Shown in pieces: positions 25,124-33,283 of a stretch of DNA of 41,878 bases (its first letter is position 1; each line of letters begins with the position of its first letter). The notes under the pieces are model-generated. The model was not told the origin of the DNA and searched no databases. It saw only the letters and a list, made by a program, of their open reading frames with translations. The position numbers were made by a program, and so were the translations under genes. Source of the DNA: Desmonostoc vinosum HA7617-LM4 (GTDB lineage: Bacteria > Cyanobacteriota > Cyanobacteriia > Cyanobacteriales > Nostocaceae); contig JAHHHC010000050.1 of the NCBI GenBank assembly GCA_019359515.1, positions 1 through 41,878 on the forward strand. The letters run 5' to 3'.

Positions 25124-26851
25124 TTAGAAACCGAGATCAGCTTTGGCTAACTCAGCAGCTGCAAAGACTTCTGCATCTGGCTTTTCTTGCCAATCTGTGT
25201 CACCAATTTCGGTGTAGAAGATTGAATCGTAGGGTCGAGTACGTACCACTACTGGCATGGGAACGGCGTGACCCAAAATTAAGGCTTGTTGTTTGGAGTC
25301 TAATTTTGCTAACACTGATCGCAGACCACTACCACCAGACACGCCTGTAAAAATTGCATCAATGTCTTTTTCATCGTTGAGCAAGGCGGTGATGCGAGTA
25401 CCAATCTGGGACATAACTTCATTATCTATGCCTGACGGGCGTTGATCAACTACCAAAAGTGTGACGAAATATTTTCGCAGTTCTCTGGCAATTGTTCCAA
25501 AGATAGTACTCTGTACTACTGCTGGGTCAAGAAAACGGTGCGCTTCCTCGATAGTAATCATGAGTGGCGTCGGGCGATCGGTAGGATTTTTACTTTGCAA
25601 AAATTTATCAGCTTTTTTGACGTAGTGTTCGTGAATCCGCCGGGTGATCATGTTGGTCACTAACATATAAGAAAGCATATTGGACTGGGAACCAAACTCT
25701 ACCACAACATTCTTGCCGGCCTCTAAAGACTGTAAGATTTTATTAATATAATTCTGGGGGCAAACTGCTCGCATGTACTTCAATCCGTCTAGGCGTAGTA
25801 GTTTGCGTTGCAACGCCATAATTGACCCTTTATGTCCCCGCTTCTCGTCGCAAAACATTTCGATTTCTTCGTTGGTCATGTTCAAAAGCTGAACAATCCA
25901 AGACTTGTTGAACTCGCTGTAAAGGATGTTGGCGTTGTCTAGAGCTGCATCCGAGAGTCCCAAATCACGGCTACATAACTTCACATCTTCAACTTCGATT
26001 TGCTCATAGCTCAGATAAAGTTCTTGAGCATCACGCACACCCCGGCGTTTTGTTGATTCTGGGTCTAGGGTATAGACTTCGACTTTACCAGGAAACAGTT
26101 GCTTTAAGCCTTTAACGGTGTTAACGTTCTTACCTTCGGCGACTGCTTCCCAGCCATACTCTGAATGCATATCAAAAATCAAGTTGACTGCTGCATTTTT
26201 ACGGATAACGCCAGCCAAAAGTAACCGCGTCAAGAAGGATTTACCAGTACCAGATTTGCCAAAAACCCCGTTGCTACGTTCAACAAAGCGATTTAAATCG
26301 ATGCAAACCGGCACATCCATATCCAAAGGTTTGCCGATAGAAAAGTTACGCCTTTGGGGGTCATCTTCCCAACCAAACACGCGGCGAAAATCATCGACAC
26401 TGGCCTCGTATACCTGACTAAAATGGCTGGGAATAGTTTTAACAGGTAACAATTCCATCGTGGTACTGGTTTGTGGCTGGAATGAAGCCAAACCCGTTGT
26501 TGATGGGATAAAGGGATTTACAGATTTGCCATTTGTGGTGGAGAAAGACTCATCAGATTCGGGGGTAAACATCAACATTGGTGCGAGGTTGATAGTGCCA
26601 TATGTACTACTACCGGCTAAAACCTCACGTAAAAAAGTATCTTCCCAACTGGGGGGATTAGCGATAATCCGCGCATTAGCAGCTCCTAAAGCTACATCTG
26701 TCAGCATACAGAAAAAACGCGATCGCATCCCTTGCACAACCAAAAACTTACCCACCCGCATATCTTCAACAGATATATCAGGGTGTAATCTTACTTCTAA
26801 TCCCCCAGTCAGAGATCCTTGAATAACCGAACCTAATGGGTTAGTTGTCAT
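25124..26851 (-). CDS. HerA-like ATPase (HAS-barrel, DUF87)
   Basis: The 575-residue protein has the HerA/FtsK-superfamily layout: an N-terminal beta-rich HAS-barrel-like region (residues 1-150), then a hexameric ATPase core with Walker A GKSGTGKS (198-205), FDMHSEYGW, Walker B MITIEEAHRF (Glu435-Glu436), and LLVVDQRPSGIDNEVMSQ, which contains the Q/R sensor region. HerA pumps DNA and in archaea and some bacteria works with the nuclease NurA in end resection. Cyanobacterial homologues are widespread but poorly studied. No NurA gene is visible beside it. The ATG start at 26851 is preceded by only 28 bases before a heptanucleotide repeat. Confidence 0.85.
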   Translation of the reverse strand: MTTNPLGSVIQGSLTGGLEVRLHPDISVEDMRVGKFLVVQGMRSRFFCMLTDVALGAANARIIANPPSWEDTFLREVLAGSSTYGTINLAPMLMFTPESDESFSTTNGKSVNPFIPSTTGLASFQPQTSTTMELLPVKTIPSHFSQVYEASVDDFRRVFGWEDDPQRRNFSIGKPLDMDVPVCIDLNRFVERSNGVFGKSGTGKSFLTRLLLAGVIRKNAAVNLIFDMHSEYGWEAVAEGKNVNTVKGLKQLFPGKVEVYTLDPESTKRRGVRDAQELYLSYEQIEVEDVKLCSRDLGLSDAALDNANILYSEFNKSWIVQLLNMTNEEIEMFCDEKRGHKGSIMALQRKLLRLDGLKYMRAVCPQNYINKILQSLEAGKNVVVEFGSQSNMLSYMLVTNMITRRIHEHYVKKADKFLQSKNPTDRPTPLMITIEEAHRFLDPAVVQSTIFGTIARELRKYFVTLLVVDQRPSGIDNEVMSQIGTRITALLNDEKDIDAIFTGVSGGSGLRSVLAKLDSKQQALILGHAVPMPVVVRTRPYDSIFYTEIGDTDWQEKPDAEVFAAAELAKADLGF

Positions 26852-26887
26852 TTGTTATTGGTCATTGGTCATTCGTCATTTGTTATT

Positions 26888-26960
26888 CCCCAATCCCCAG
26901 TACCCAGTCCCCAGTCCCCAATCCCCAATCCCCAGTACCCAGTCCCCAATCCCCAATCCC
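26888..26960. repeat. Heptanucleotide short tandem repeat (CCCCAAT/CCCCAGT)
   Basis: About ten consecutive 7-bp units of CCCCAAT, CCCCAGT and ACCCAGT fill the gap between the HerA-like gene and the stop codon of the GST gene. This is the classic STRR-type repeat of heterocystous cyanobacteria. Confidence 0.9.
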
Positions 26961-27754
26961 TAATCAATCGGAATCGAAGTCGGCGCACTGCCAGTTGATG
27001 AGGCTGCACCAATTAATGGTTTGCGAAATTGGGCATAAATGCGATCGCGCCAGGTGAAGAATGCTTCATAGTCGGGATTTTCGGCGAAGATTGGCACTCC
27101 TTTACCTCTAATTGTGGCTGGCAGATCTAGATATGGGCCATCGGGGAATTTTAACAGGATCGATAAACCAGCGACTGTTAGGTCAGCTAAAGTGGGTTCA
27201 TCTCCAGTTAAATAGGGACTATCCGCCAACAATAAGGTTAAGGCTTCGAGGTCTTGTTTTAAGTCCGCGATCGCTGACCTGATTGCATCTGGACTATAGC
27301 CTACACCAAAACCTAAAACTGTCAACAGGTCGGTTGGCACTCCTTCGACTAGAGTTTTGAGTACATCTGGTGTAGAAGTTGGTAATAAAGATTTGCGGAA
27401 GCTTTGATTTTGACTAATCGCAGAAAATAAAGCTTTCCTACCTTTGATACCTATTGACTCATCTGCCCATTCTTCTATAAGTAAGCATAAACCCCGTTGT
27501 TTGGGATTTATCGGTATCAACGGCCGCTCAGGATACTCTAAGTCTAAATACTTAGCTATCTCCGTAGAATCTGCAATATATTTATTACCATCTTTTAATA
27601 CTGGAACTTGTTTTTGGCCAGTGAGACGGAATAGTTCTACTTGCCCAATTCCGGGCGTTACTTCTATTTTGCGGTATTCTAATCCTTTATAATCTAAGAT
27701 TAACCGCACTTTTTCTGAGTATTGAGATAACTCCCATTGGTATAATTCTAACAT
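26960..27754 (-). CDS. Glutathione S-transferase family protein
   Basis: The N-terminal thioredoxin-fold domain (residues 1-78) starts MLELYQWELSQYSEKVRLI. The residue at the usual catalytic place is Ser, not Cys. It has KQVPVLKDGNKYIADSTEIA, where the cis-Pro VP and the D/E-S-T glutathione-binding turn are clear, and YLDLEYPERPLIP. The helical C-terminal domain (about 90-240) ends with YLTGDEPTLADLTVAGL, the GST N-capping box region. Substrates are unknown. The protein is a little longer than typical GSTs (264 residues). Downstream lies the heptanucleotide repeat, with the stop codon TAG at its very edge. Confidence 0.85.
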   Translation of the reverse strand: MLELYQWELSQYSEKVRLILDYKGLEYRKIEVTPGIGQVELFRLTGQKQVPVLKDGNKYIADSTEIAKYLDLEYPERPLIPINPKQRGLCLLIEEWADESIGIKGRKALFSAISQNQSFRKSLLPTSTPDVLKTLVEGVPTDLLTVLGFGVGYSPDAIRSAIADLKQDLEALTLLLADSPYLTGDEPTLADLTVAGLSILLKFPDGPYLDLPATIRGKGVPIFAENPDYEAFFTWRDRIYAQFRKPLIGAASSTGSAPTSIPID

Positions 27755-28478
27755 ATTGTATCCCTTGTAACTGATTAATTTATTGACTCTCTAATTCTAT
27801 CTTCTGTTAATGTTATTTTTAGTGAGATCGCTAGCTTAATTGATTTTTTACTTACTTGAAGATTAAATCATGACTCAATTTTTAGCAAAATTAGCGATTT
27901 CTCAAAAACTGCAATTTGTTGTTCAAATTCGGTTATCAAATAATTAAATATTTTAATTCACTTTACATAAACAAACCTAACCTTTGTGATTTTTCTGATG
28001 ATTTAAGATACTTAACTATTTAAGTATTTGATTTACTCGTTGTGGCAATTTATTAATTGCTCAATCAAAAAATATCCTGATTATCAAAGGCTTAAGGTTT
28101 TCAGGTTTAAGTGATTTTTGCGAACAATAGTATATAATCTTACAAATAAATTATCCAAATTTCTGAACTTCACTACAACTGTCCCTCTCCCCACCTCCTG
28201 CTCCTCTGCCCCAAAATGATATGATATTTTTTTAATTGTCAGTTTCTAGTTTTGTAGTGCGATCGCCAATCAACTTTAGGGTAGGGTCAGCCTAATTTAC
28301 ATAAGATTGGTGCTAAATTTGTATAATGCTTGATTAGTACCTGCCAATTGTTGGATAACTCTTATTAGCACAAAATATTTTTGCGAAAAAATATACTTCC
28401 TTCTTAGGTTAGATTTTGTGCATAACAAAATGTTATAAATCTTTATGTAACCTTTAGACAAAAAGAAAAACAAAATTT
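27755..28478. other. AT-rich gene-free region between the divergent GST and fasciclin genes
   Basis: No ORF, RNA gene or repeat family was recognised in these 724 bases apart from one HIP1 site near 28260. It must hold the promoters of both flanking genes. The last 100 bases before the fasciclin ATG are very A/T-rich, which suggests a long 5' leader, but I cannot place a start site. Confidence 0.35.
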
Positions 28479-29297
28479 ATGAAGGCTTATTACAGCAAAT
28501 TTTTGACTACATTGGCAAGTATAGCGGGATTAACAGCTGTCAGTCTCGTTGTGAGTTTATCATCCCAAGCAAAAGAGGCACTAAATCCTAACTCCAGTGT
28601 TTTCAACGAAGCTCCTGATAACAGAGGTCAACGTATTCAAGCCAATGCTCAGTATACACCTACTGAGGCTGCTACTGAATTAGAAAAAGGCAAAAAGAAA
28701 CCCAAAAAAGAAGTTTCGCAAACTAACAACAGTGGTGGGGTACTAAATCCCAGACCGAGTATTTTTGATGAGCCTCAATATAAACGTGGTACTACACCCG
28801 TACCTAGTGATACTCCGGCTACACCAACAGAAGTACCACCTTCTGGGACACCCACCACACCTGATACAAGCGAAACTCAAGGCAAAACCTTATTAGCGCT
28901 AGCAGAATCAAACAGTTCTTTCACAACTCTCACCAAAGCTTTGAAAGCTGCTGGTTTGACCGATGCTTTGCAAGGTAAGGATAACTTAACCGTTTTTGCA
29001 CCCACTGATGCAGCTTTTGCTAAACTACCGCAAGACGCTGTACAAGATTTGTTGAAGCCAGAGAACAAAGAAGTATTGGTCAAGCTCTTAACTTACCATG
29101 TGGTAGCTGGTAAGGTATTGTCTACCGATTTGAAATCTGGCGAAGTTAAAAGTCTTGAAGGTGGCGCAATCAATGTCAAAGTTGATCCTGCCACAGGTGT
29201 AACTGTGAATGATGCTAAGGTCATACAGGCAGATATCACAGGTAGCAACGGCGTGATCCATGCAATTGACCAAGTTATATTACCACCTGATTTGTAA
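28479..29297 (+). CDS. Secreted fasciclin (FAS1) domain protein
   Basis: The 272-residue protein starts with a signal peptide (MKAYYSKFLTTLASIAGLTA and on, cleavage after about SSQAKEA). The linker carries a duplicated motif, LNPNSSVFNEAP (about 37-48) and LNPRPSIFDEPQ (about 88-99), plus Pro/Thr-rich spacers. The FAS1 domain covers about 137-272: SFTTLTKALKAAGLTDAL, the H1 box NLTVFAPTDAAFAKLP, LLTYHVVAGKVL and NGVIHAIDQVILP. FAS1 proteins act in adhesion at the cell surface or in the sheath. A strong terminator follows, so it is probably monocistronic. Confidence 0.9.
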   Translation: MKAYYSKFLTTLASIAGLTAVSLVVSLSSQAKEALNPNSSVFNEAPDNRGQRIQANAQYTPTEAATELEKGKKKPKKEVSQTNNSGGVLNPRPSIFDEPQYKRGTTPVPSDTPATPTEVPPSGTPTTPDTSETQGKTLLALAESNSSFTTLTKALKAAGLTDALQGKDNLTVFAPTDAAFAKLPQDAVQDLLKPENKEVLVKLLTYHVVAGKVLSTDLKSGEVKSLEGGAINVKVDPATGVTVNDAKVIQADITGSNGVIHAIDQVILPPDL

Positions 29298-29336
29298 TCT
29301 CAACTAGGTTGGAATAAAGTGTTTAAGAAAAAATCA

Positions 29337-29371
29337 CCCGTTTAGATATTAGTTCTAAGCGGGATTTTTCT
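29337..29371 (+). terminator. Rho-independent terminator of the fasciclin gene
   Basis: CCCGTTTAGA (29337-29346) pairs with TCTAAGCGGG (29354-29363) with one G-T wobble, and is followed by ATTTTTCT. Confidence 0.8.
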
Positions 29372-29443
29372 ATTGGGAGATGTTCAAAGAACGATTAAGA
29401 ACTAATCTAAAACGATGACTATATATATATTTGTTAAGTTCTC

Positions 29444-29980
29444 ATGATGCCGCAAAACCTGCCACCGACGATCGCCAATATTGTAAACTTGGATCAATCG
29501 CCTGCTGAGGTACTTTCAGGACTATTACCAGTTGTGGGTGAGTTTTTAGAATGCGATCGCTGTTTTCTCTATCTCCACAATCCCCAGACAGGTTTTGGTA
29601 GAGTTGCCTTTTGTTGGGTTCGCACTCCAGATATACCGCGTGTTTACCATGATAAATGGCAACTTCAACCCTCATCCTTGCCAAAGGAAGATCCGATGTT
29701 CGCGGCGGCGTTGCGTGCTGAACCTTCTATATTTATTGAAGATATAGAAACTGCTAATCCTCAAATTTTAAATCGGCAATTTGAGCAGAAAACTTTTGGA
29801 CATCGTGCCCTAATTCACGCCCATATTCGCCATCATGGTCAACTTTGGGGCATTTTACAACCTTGCGTTTTTAGTCATCCGAGAATTTGGACTGAGTATG
29901 AACAAGAAGTAATCAACAATCTCGTCCAACAAATCACACCCTTAGCAATTTCTTATGTCAAATCTGCATTAGGGGAGTAG
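29444..29980 (+). CDS. GAF domain protein
   Basis: A 178-residue protein consisting of a single GAF domain. It has VLSGLLPVVGEFLECDRCFLYLH, where the E-C-D-R motif is typical of cyanobacterial GAF sensors, then FIEDIETANPQILNRQFEQK, GHRALIHAHIRHHGQLWGIL and the closing helix WTEYEQEVINNLVQQITPLA. There is no output domain, so it may act as a free-standing sensor or partner. It has no Cys in the position used for bilin attachment (the sequence reads GHRALIHA, not C-H), so I do not expect a bound chromophore. Start is ATG at 29444 or 29447. Confidence 0.82.
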   Translation: MMPQNLPPTIANIVNLDQSPAEVLSGLLPVVGEFLECDRCFLYLHNPQTGFGRVAFCWVRTPDIPRVYHDKWQLQPSSLPKEDPMFAAALRAEPSIFIEDIETANPQILNRQFEQKTFGHRALIHAHIRHHGQLWGILQPCVFSHPRIWTEYEQEVINNLVQQITPLAISYVKSALGE

Positions 29981-30067
29981 TGACAATTCCCTATTCCCTT
30001 CAATTAACAAGTTCCGTGGGTTTAAGTCCCCGGTTCTAAGCTGTTCCACATATAACTTGCATAATTA

Positions 30068-30104
30068 GGGCGGGCAAGATGCCCACCCCACAAGAGTTTT
30101 ATTT
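30068..30104 (+). terminator. Probable terminator hairpin after the GAF gene
   Basis: GGGCGGGCA (30068-30076) pairs with TGCCCACCC (30080-30088) around a three-base loop, followed within a few bases by GTTTTATTT. The same hairpin type is, as I recall, a dispersed repeat in cyanobacteria, so both roles are possible. Confidence 0.55.
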
Positions 30105-30147
30105 AATTTGATTATGTAATTTAGATGTTTTTTAGCTTATAACCGAC

Positions 30148-30210
30148 AAGTTTTGTAATGGGGATTTAACACCATTACAAAACTTAATTACGAATTACGA
30201 ATTACGAATT
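30148..30210. repeat. 14-bp perfect inverted repeat followed by ATTACGA heptamers
   Basis: AAGTTTTGTAATGG (30148-30161) is the exact inverse of CCATTACAAAACTT (30172-30185). It is followed by three ATTACGA units (30187-30210), the same heptamer as at 15763-15781. It lies just beyond the stop codon of the minus-strand PaaK-like gene; with no T-run it is not a standard terminator. Confidence 0.65.
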
Positions 30211-30212
30211 AT

Positions 30213-31748
30213 TTAACGACGCGTATAACGATGCTTGACGCCGATGGGAAAATATTCGGCGTCGCCAGTGAGAGTTAATGTAACTTGCGGTGTCTGATAT
30301 TCTGGGGGAACGTAGTTGGCAAACTCGCTGTTAAGACGCAACAATTGCGAGAGAATGGAAGATGCGATCGCTTGTTTTTTCTCTTCACTAATCTCTAATC
30401 CTGGTGCTAATTCCACAATCACAGATAAAAATCGGTTTTTGTCTGCATCTTCCTTGACTTGCAAGACAAACTTACCCGTCACCCATTCTTGAATGACTGG
30501 TTGTTCTAATCCCACTGTCACATTTTCCGGGTAGATATTTGCACCAAAGTAAGAAACAGTAAAATTAGAACGTCCGAAAACATAGACGAAAGGTAGCGGA
30601 TGCACACCTCTGGGTGAGTGCTGAGTACCATGAGATTTTGTCAGTTGACTATCTAATGCGGCAATAGGATCAAAACCCCATCCTGCCAAAAACTCAAGCA
30701 TGGCATCATAACTAATGATGCCGCCGCTATCCAAGATGTTGTAACGTATCAAGGGAACGCCATTGTCGCCAGAAAACAGCAAAGTCCCATCTTGAACTTC
30801 AAAAATCCGGCTGGTGGGGTCATACTGTACCAGAGTGGGTAAGCGGGACTCACCAAATAAAGCTTTAGCTGCATCTGGATTTGCTGCCAAAAAGCGGCGA
30901 ATGCAAATACTCAATGGTGTTTCATTACCCAACACCCCAGCGTCCGCAGTTCCATAAAGTGCAACTGAGTTGTAGTAGGGATTTGGGGAACCAACCCGTT
31001 CACCAACCAGACTGCGCCATTCCTCACTAAATACTTCTCCTGCCATCACTAGTTTAATGTGGTATTGCTGCCATTCCACACCACCAGCAATGCCAGTATC
31101 AATCACATCTTTGAGAAATGGCGGATATCCTAACAATACAACTTGCTCAAATACTGCACCCAATTCTTGGATAACGCGCAGAATTTCTGCTTTATTGTTA
31201 CCAGGAGTAATTACAGTGATGGGATAGCCTTTGCTGGCAAGATAGCGACAGCAATTTGTGGTATACATGCCACCTACCCAAGTGCCCAGAGTGAAACAAA
31301 TCACAGCTAGGGTAGATTTAGTATCAGCGTCAAAACTATCGTGAAAAATTTGTTCAAAACGGGTAGCGATTTGTAACTCGTCTGTCAAAAAACGGGGCCA
31401 AAATGTGGGTTTCCCTGTAGAACCAGAGGAAGCGGCTATCATATCGCACGCTGCTAGTTCTCCGTGACGACACAAGTCAGCCAAAGGATAACGCGATATA
31501 TAATTTTCTTTGGCGATCGCTGGCAACTTCTGGAAATCTTCAAAAGTTTTAATATTTGTAGAATCTATTTCCCTTTCTCTTAAAAAAGCCTTGTAAGCAG
31601 GTACATTCTCAGCTACATCATTAAATAAATCCAAAGCTAATGTTTGAGTAGGAATGTTAAGATGCCGTTGTAGGAGCTTTTCTAAAGGGGTAGATAAAAA
31701 ATCTTCAAATGCCCTAATTGCTCGTTGCCTTTGTAATTGGGAGTTCAT
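30213..31748 (-). CDS. PaaK/CapK-like adenylate-forming enzyme
   Basis: The 511-residue protein belongs to the phenylacetate-CoA ligase-like branch of adenylate-forming enzymes. The nucleotide-binding loop ASSGSTGKPTFWPR, then SVALYGTADAGVLGNE (A5-type motif), LLFSGDNGVPLIRYNILDSG and YVFGRSNFTVSYFGANIYPE (hinge and core A8 region) are in the right order. Relatives include PaaK and the capsule-linked CapK; the acid substrate here is unknown. I chose ATG at 31748 (MNSQLQRQRAIRAFEDF), which removes a non-family extension that would overlap the divergent nagB start. The starts of the two genes are only 23 bases apart. Confidence 0.82.
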   Translation of the reverse strand: MNSQLQRQRAIRAFEDFLSTPLEKLLQRHLNIPTQTLALDLFNDVAENVPAYKAFLREREIDSTNIKTFEDFQKLPAIAKENYISRYPLADLCRHGELAACDMIAASSGSTGKPTFWPRFLTDELQIATRFEQIFHDSFDADTKSTLAVICFTLGTWVGGMYTTNCCRYLASKGYPITVITPGNNKAEILRVIQELGAVFEQVVLLGYPPFLKDVIDTGIAGGVEWQQYHIKLVMAGEVFSEEWRSLVGERVGSPNPYYNSVALYGTADAGVLGNETPLSICIRRFLAANPDAAKALFGESRLPTLVQYDPTSRIFEVQDGTLLFSGDNGVPLIRYNILDSGGIISYDAMLEFLAGWGFDPIAALDSQLTKSHGTQHSPRGVHPLPFVYVFGRSNFTVSYFGANIYPENVTVGLEQPVIQEWVTGKFVLQVKEDADKNRFLSVIVELAPGLEISEEKKQAIASSILSQLLRLNSEFANYVPPEYQTPQVTLTLTGDAEYFPIGVKHRYTRR

Positions 31749-31771
31749 GACGTTTGTTGTGTAATAAGCAA

Positions 31772-32545
31772 ATGCCAGCCGCCACAAAATTTTTCCTTGT
31801 CAATCAGCTGATGGTGCAGATTTACAACTCTGAAGTCGAAATGGCCCAGGATGTTGCCGAAATTGCCCAAAAGTATTTACAACACCTGCTCCAGCAACAA
31901 AATTCCGCCGCTGTCTTGTTAGCAACAGGTAACTCCCAACTCAAATTTCTTGATGCTTTGATTGCATTAGGAGGTATTGATTGGTCAAAGATTACCTTGT
32001 TTCACTTAGATGAATACTTGGGAATTACTGCTGAGCATTGTGCCAGTTTTCGGCACTACATGCAAGAGCGTGTCCACAAGCGGATAAAACCCAAGCAATT
32101 TCATTATATAGAAGGTGATGCATTGCAACCTCTAGTAGAATGCGATCGCTATACCAAACTATTGCAAGCCCAACCAATAGACTTGTGCTGTCTTGGCGTT
32201 GGTGAAAATGGACATTTAGCTTTTAACGATCCTGCTGTAGCTAATTTCCAAGATCCTTATAGCGTGAAACTAGCAAAACTCGATACAGCGAACCGTCAGC
32301 AACAGGTAAACACAGGTCAATTTCCGAATTTAGAGACTGTTCCACAATACGCTTTTACTGTCACCATACCTATGATTTGTTCAGCCCGAAAAATTCTCTG
32401 TCTTGCACCCGAAAAACGTAAAGCAAATATCATTAAGCAGATGTTGCAGCAATCTATTAGTACAAATTGTCCAGCTTCTATTTTACGTCAACAAGCGCAA
32501 GCAACCTTATTTTTAGACGTTGATTCTGCTAACTTGTTACATTGA
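31772..32545 (+). CDS. nagB: Glucosamine-6-phosphate deaminase
   Basis: NagB converts glucosamine-6-phosphate to fructose-6-phosphate and ammonia. The 257-residue protein shows LLATGNSQLKFLDAL, FHLDEYLGI (Asp80, the catalytic Asp of the lid) and CCLGVGENGHLAFNDP with Glu145 and His148 of the catalytic relay. Further blocks are YAFTVTIPMICSARKILCLA and a C-terminal ASILRQQAQATLFLD. These separate it from the related 6-phosphogluconolactonase. Start is taken as ATG at 31772 (MPAATKFFLVNQL). No other amino-sugar genes lie next to it. It starts 23 bases from the divergent PaaK-like gene. Confidence 0.9.
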   Translation: MPAATKFFLVNQLMVQIYNSEVEMAQDVAEIAQKYLQHLLQQQNSAAVLLATGNSQLKFLDALIALGGIDWSKITLFHLDEYLGITAEHCASFRHYMQERVHKRIKPKQFHYIEGDALQPLVECDRYTKLLQAQPIDLCCLGVGENGHLAFNDPAVANFQDPYSVKLAKLDTANRQQQVNTGQFPNLETVPQYAFTVTIPMICSARKILCLAPEKRKANIIKQMLQQSISTNCPASILRQQAQATLFLDVDSANLLH

Positions 32546-32578
32546 AAATAGAAAATATTTGTATTCAACCATAAAAAA

Positions 32579-32690
32579 AGGCTTGGTTCAGCCAAGCCTC
32601 TATATATACCAAGCATTTACTACACCAAGAATAATTTAGTATTACTCTTACTGAAGTTCATCTTCCCAAAGACTGTATGCAAATCTTGTC
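32579..32690 (-). ncRNA. Possible small RNA, family copy A, with rho-independent terminator
   Basis: On the minus strand, AGGCTTGG...CCAAGCCT (32579-32599, stem with a 5-base loop) is followed by seven T. Upstream, the 80 nt reading GGAAGATGAACTTCAGTAAG then AGTAATACTAAATTA and TTGGTGTAG are closely matched by copy C (36844-36945) and partly by copy B (33022-33120). Conservation between copies does not favour third codon positions, so RNA is more likely than peptide. No promoter was identified with confidence; the start is a guess from the extent of similarity. Confidence 0.4.
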
Positions 32691-32729
32691 AAACCTGATA
32701 TGTAACTAGTGCTTACAATAAATATAGAC

Positions 32730-32758
32730 AAAAAAAACCCTGGCGATCATTCCAGGGT
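32730..32758 (-). terminator. Rho-independent terminator with no recognised gene upstream
   Basis: On the minus strand ACCCTGG (32758-32752) pairs with CCAGGGT (32743-32737) around an 8-base loop and is followed by eight T. The 100 bases before it (GAGTTACTATTC, TGTTAATGCCTG) are distantly like copy A and may be a fourth family member. Confidence 0.7.
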
Positions 32759-33021
32759 GCATACACGTTTTTCAGGCATTAACAGGCTGAATAGTAACTC
32801 TATAAAATAGTTATCTCTACTATCTAAAGAATGATATCGATAATTGTCGATATGTGGTATGTTTAAAACCTTTGTTGTACAGTCAATGCATCAAAAACCC
32901 AACACTAAAATATACTTTTGTTGTTCCCTGTTATCTCATGTTAGTATTTTTGAATACCAAAATAATAGATTTTTTATTGATTCATCTTTCCATAGTAATA
33001 TTGAATAATTATTCAAACAAA

Positions 33022-33120
33022 AAAGGCATGACTAAAAGCCACGCCTTTACATATACCAAGTGTTTACCATATCTAGCTAATTTAAACTGTCTTTAACTAG
33101 AGTTCCTCTGTCTGTGGAGT
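33022..33120 (-). ncRNA. Possible small RNA, family copy B, with terminator
   Basis: The minus-strand hairpin AAAGGCGTGGC...TCATGCCTTT (33022-33048, one mismatch) is followed by T-rich sequence. Upstream, TTTAAATTAGCTAGATATGG and TAAACACTTGGTATATGTAA line up with copy A (ACTAAATTATTCTTGGTGTA, TAAATGCTTGGTATATATAG). The TCTTTGGCAAC block at about 33122-33132 also matches the TCTTTGGGAAG of copy A. Confidence 0.35.
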
Positions 33121-33143
33121 GTTGCCAAAGATTGAAAAATTTG

Positions 33144-33218
33144 TTAACTCTTCATCCTGAAATCCTTAATAGGAATTTTGAAATGGCTTTTGAGAATTAA
33201 ATTAGCCTCAGAGGCCAT
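33144..33218 (-). CDS. Possible 24-residue peptide gene
   Basis: ATG at 33218 is preceded by AAAAGGAGAA and gives MASEANLILKSHFKIPIKDF plus RMKS, stop TAA. The AAAGGAG is a strong ribosome binding site but lies very close to the ATG. A similar leader (AATCTCTCTAAAGG) stands before copy C near 37010 with a frame that stops after four codons. The peptide is not recognised. It lies directly downstream of the small membrane protein gene on the same strand, and could equally be untranslated 3' leader of copy B. Confidence 0.2.
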   Translation of the reverse strand: MASEANLILKSHFKIPIKDFRMKS

Positions 33219-33283
33219 TTCTCCTTTTAGAGATTCAAGATTAGTAAATCTCCATTAAAAAACAAGGAATCAAATCGAATGTA

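Noticed and set aside
32854-33096. 80-codon plus-strand ORF
   Set aside because: It runs antisense through the copy B terminator hairpin, and its AT-rich composition (Leu, Ile, Asn) looks like non-coding DNA.
32579-33120. NsiR1-type tandem small RNA
   Set aside because: I cannot match the sequence to NsiR1 from memory, and hetF, its usual neighbour, is not here. The copies are kept only as an unnamed family.
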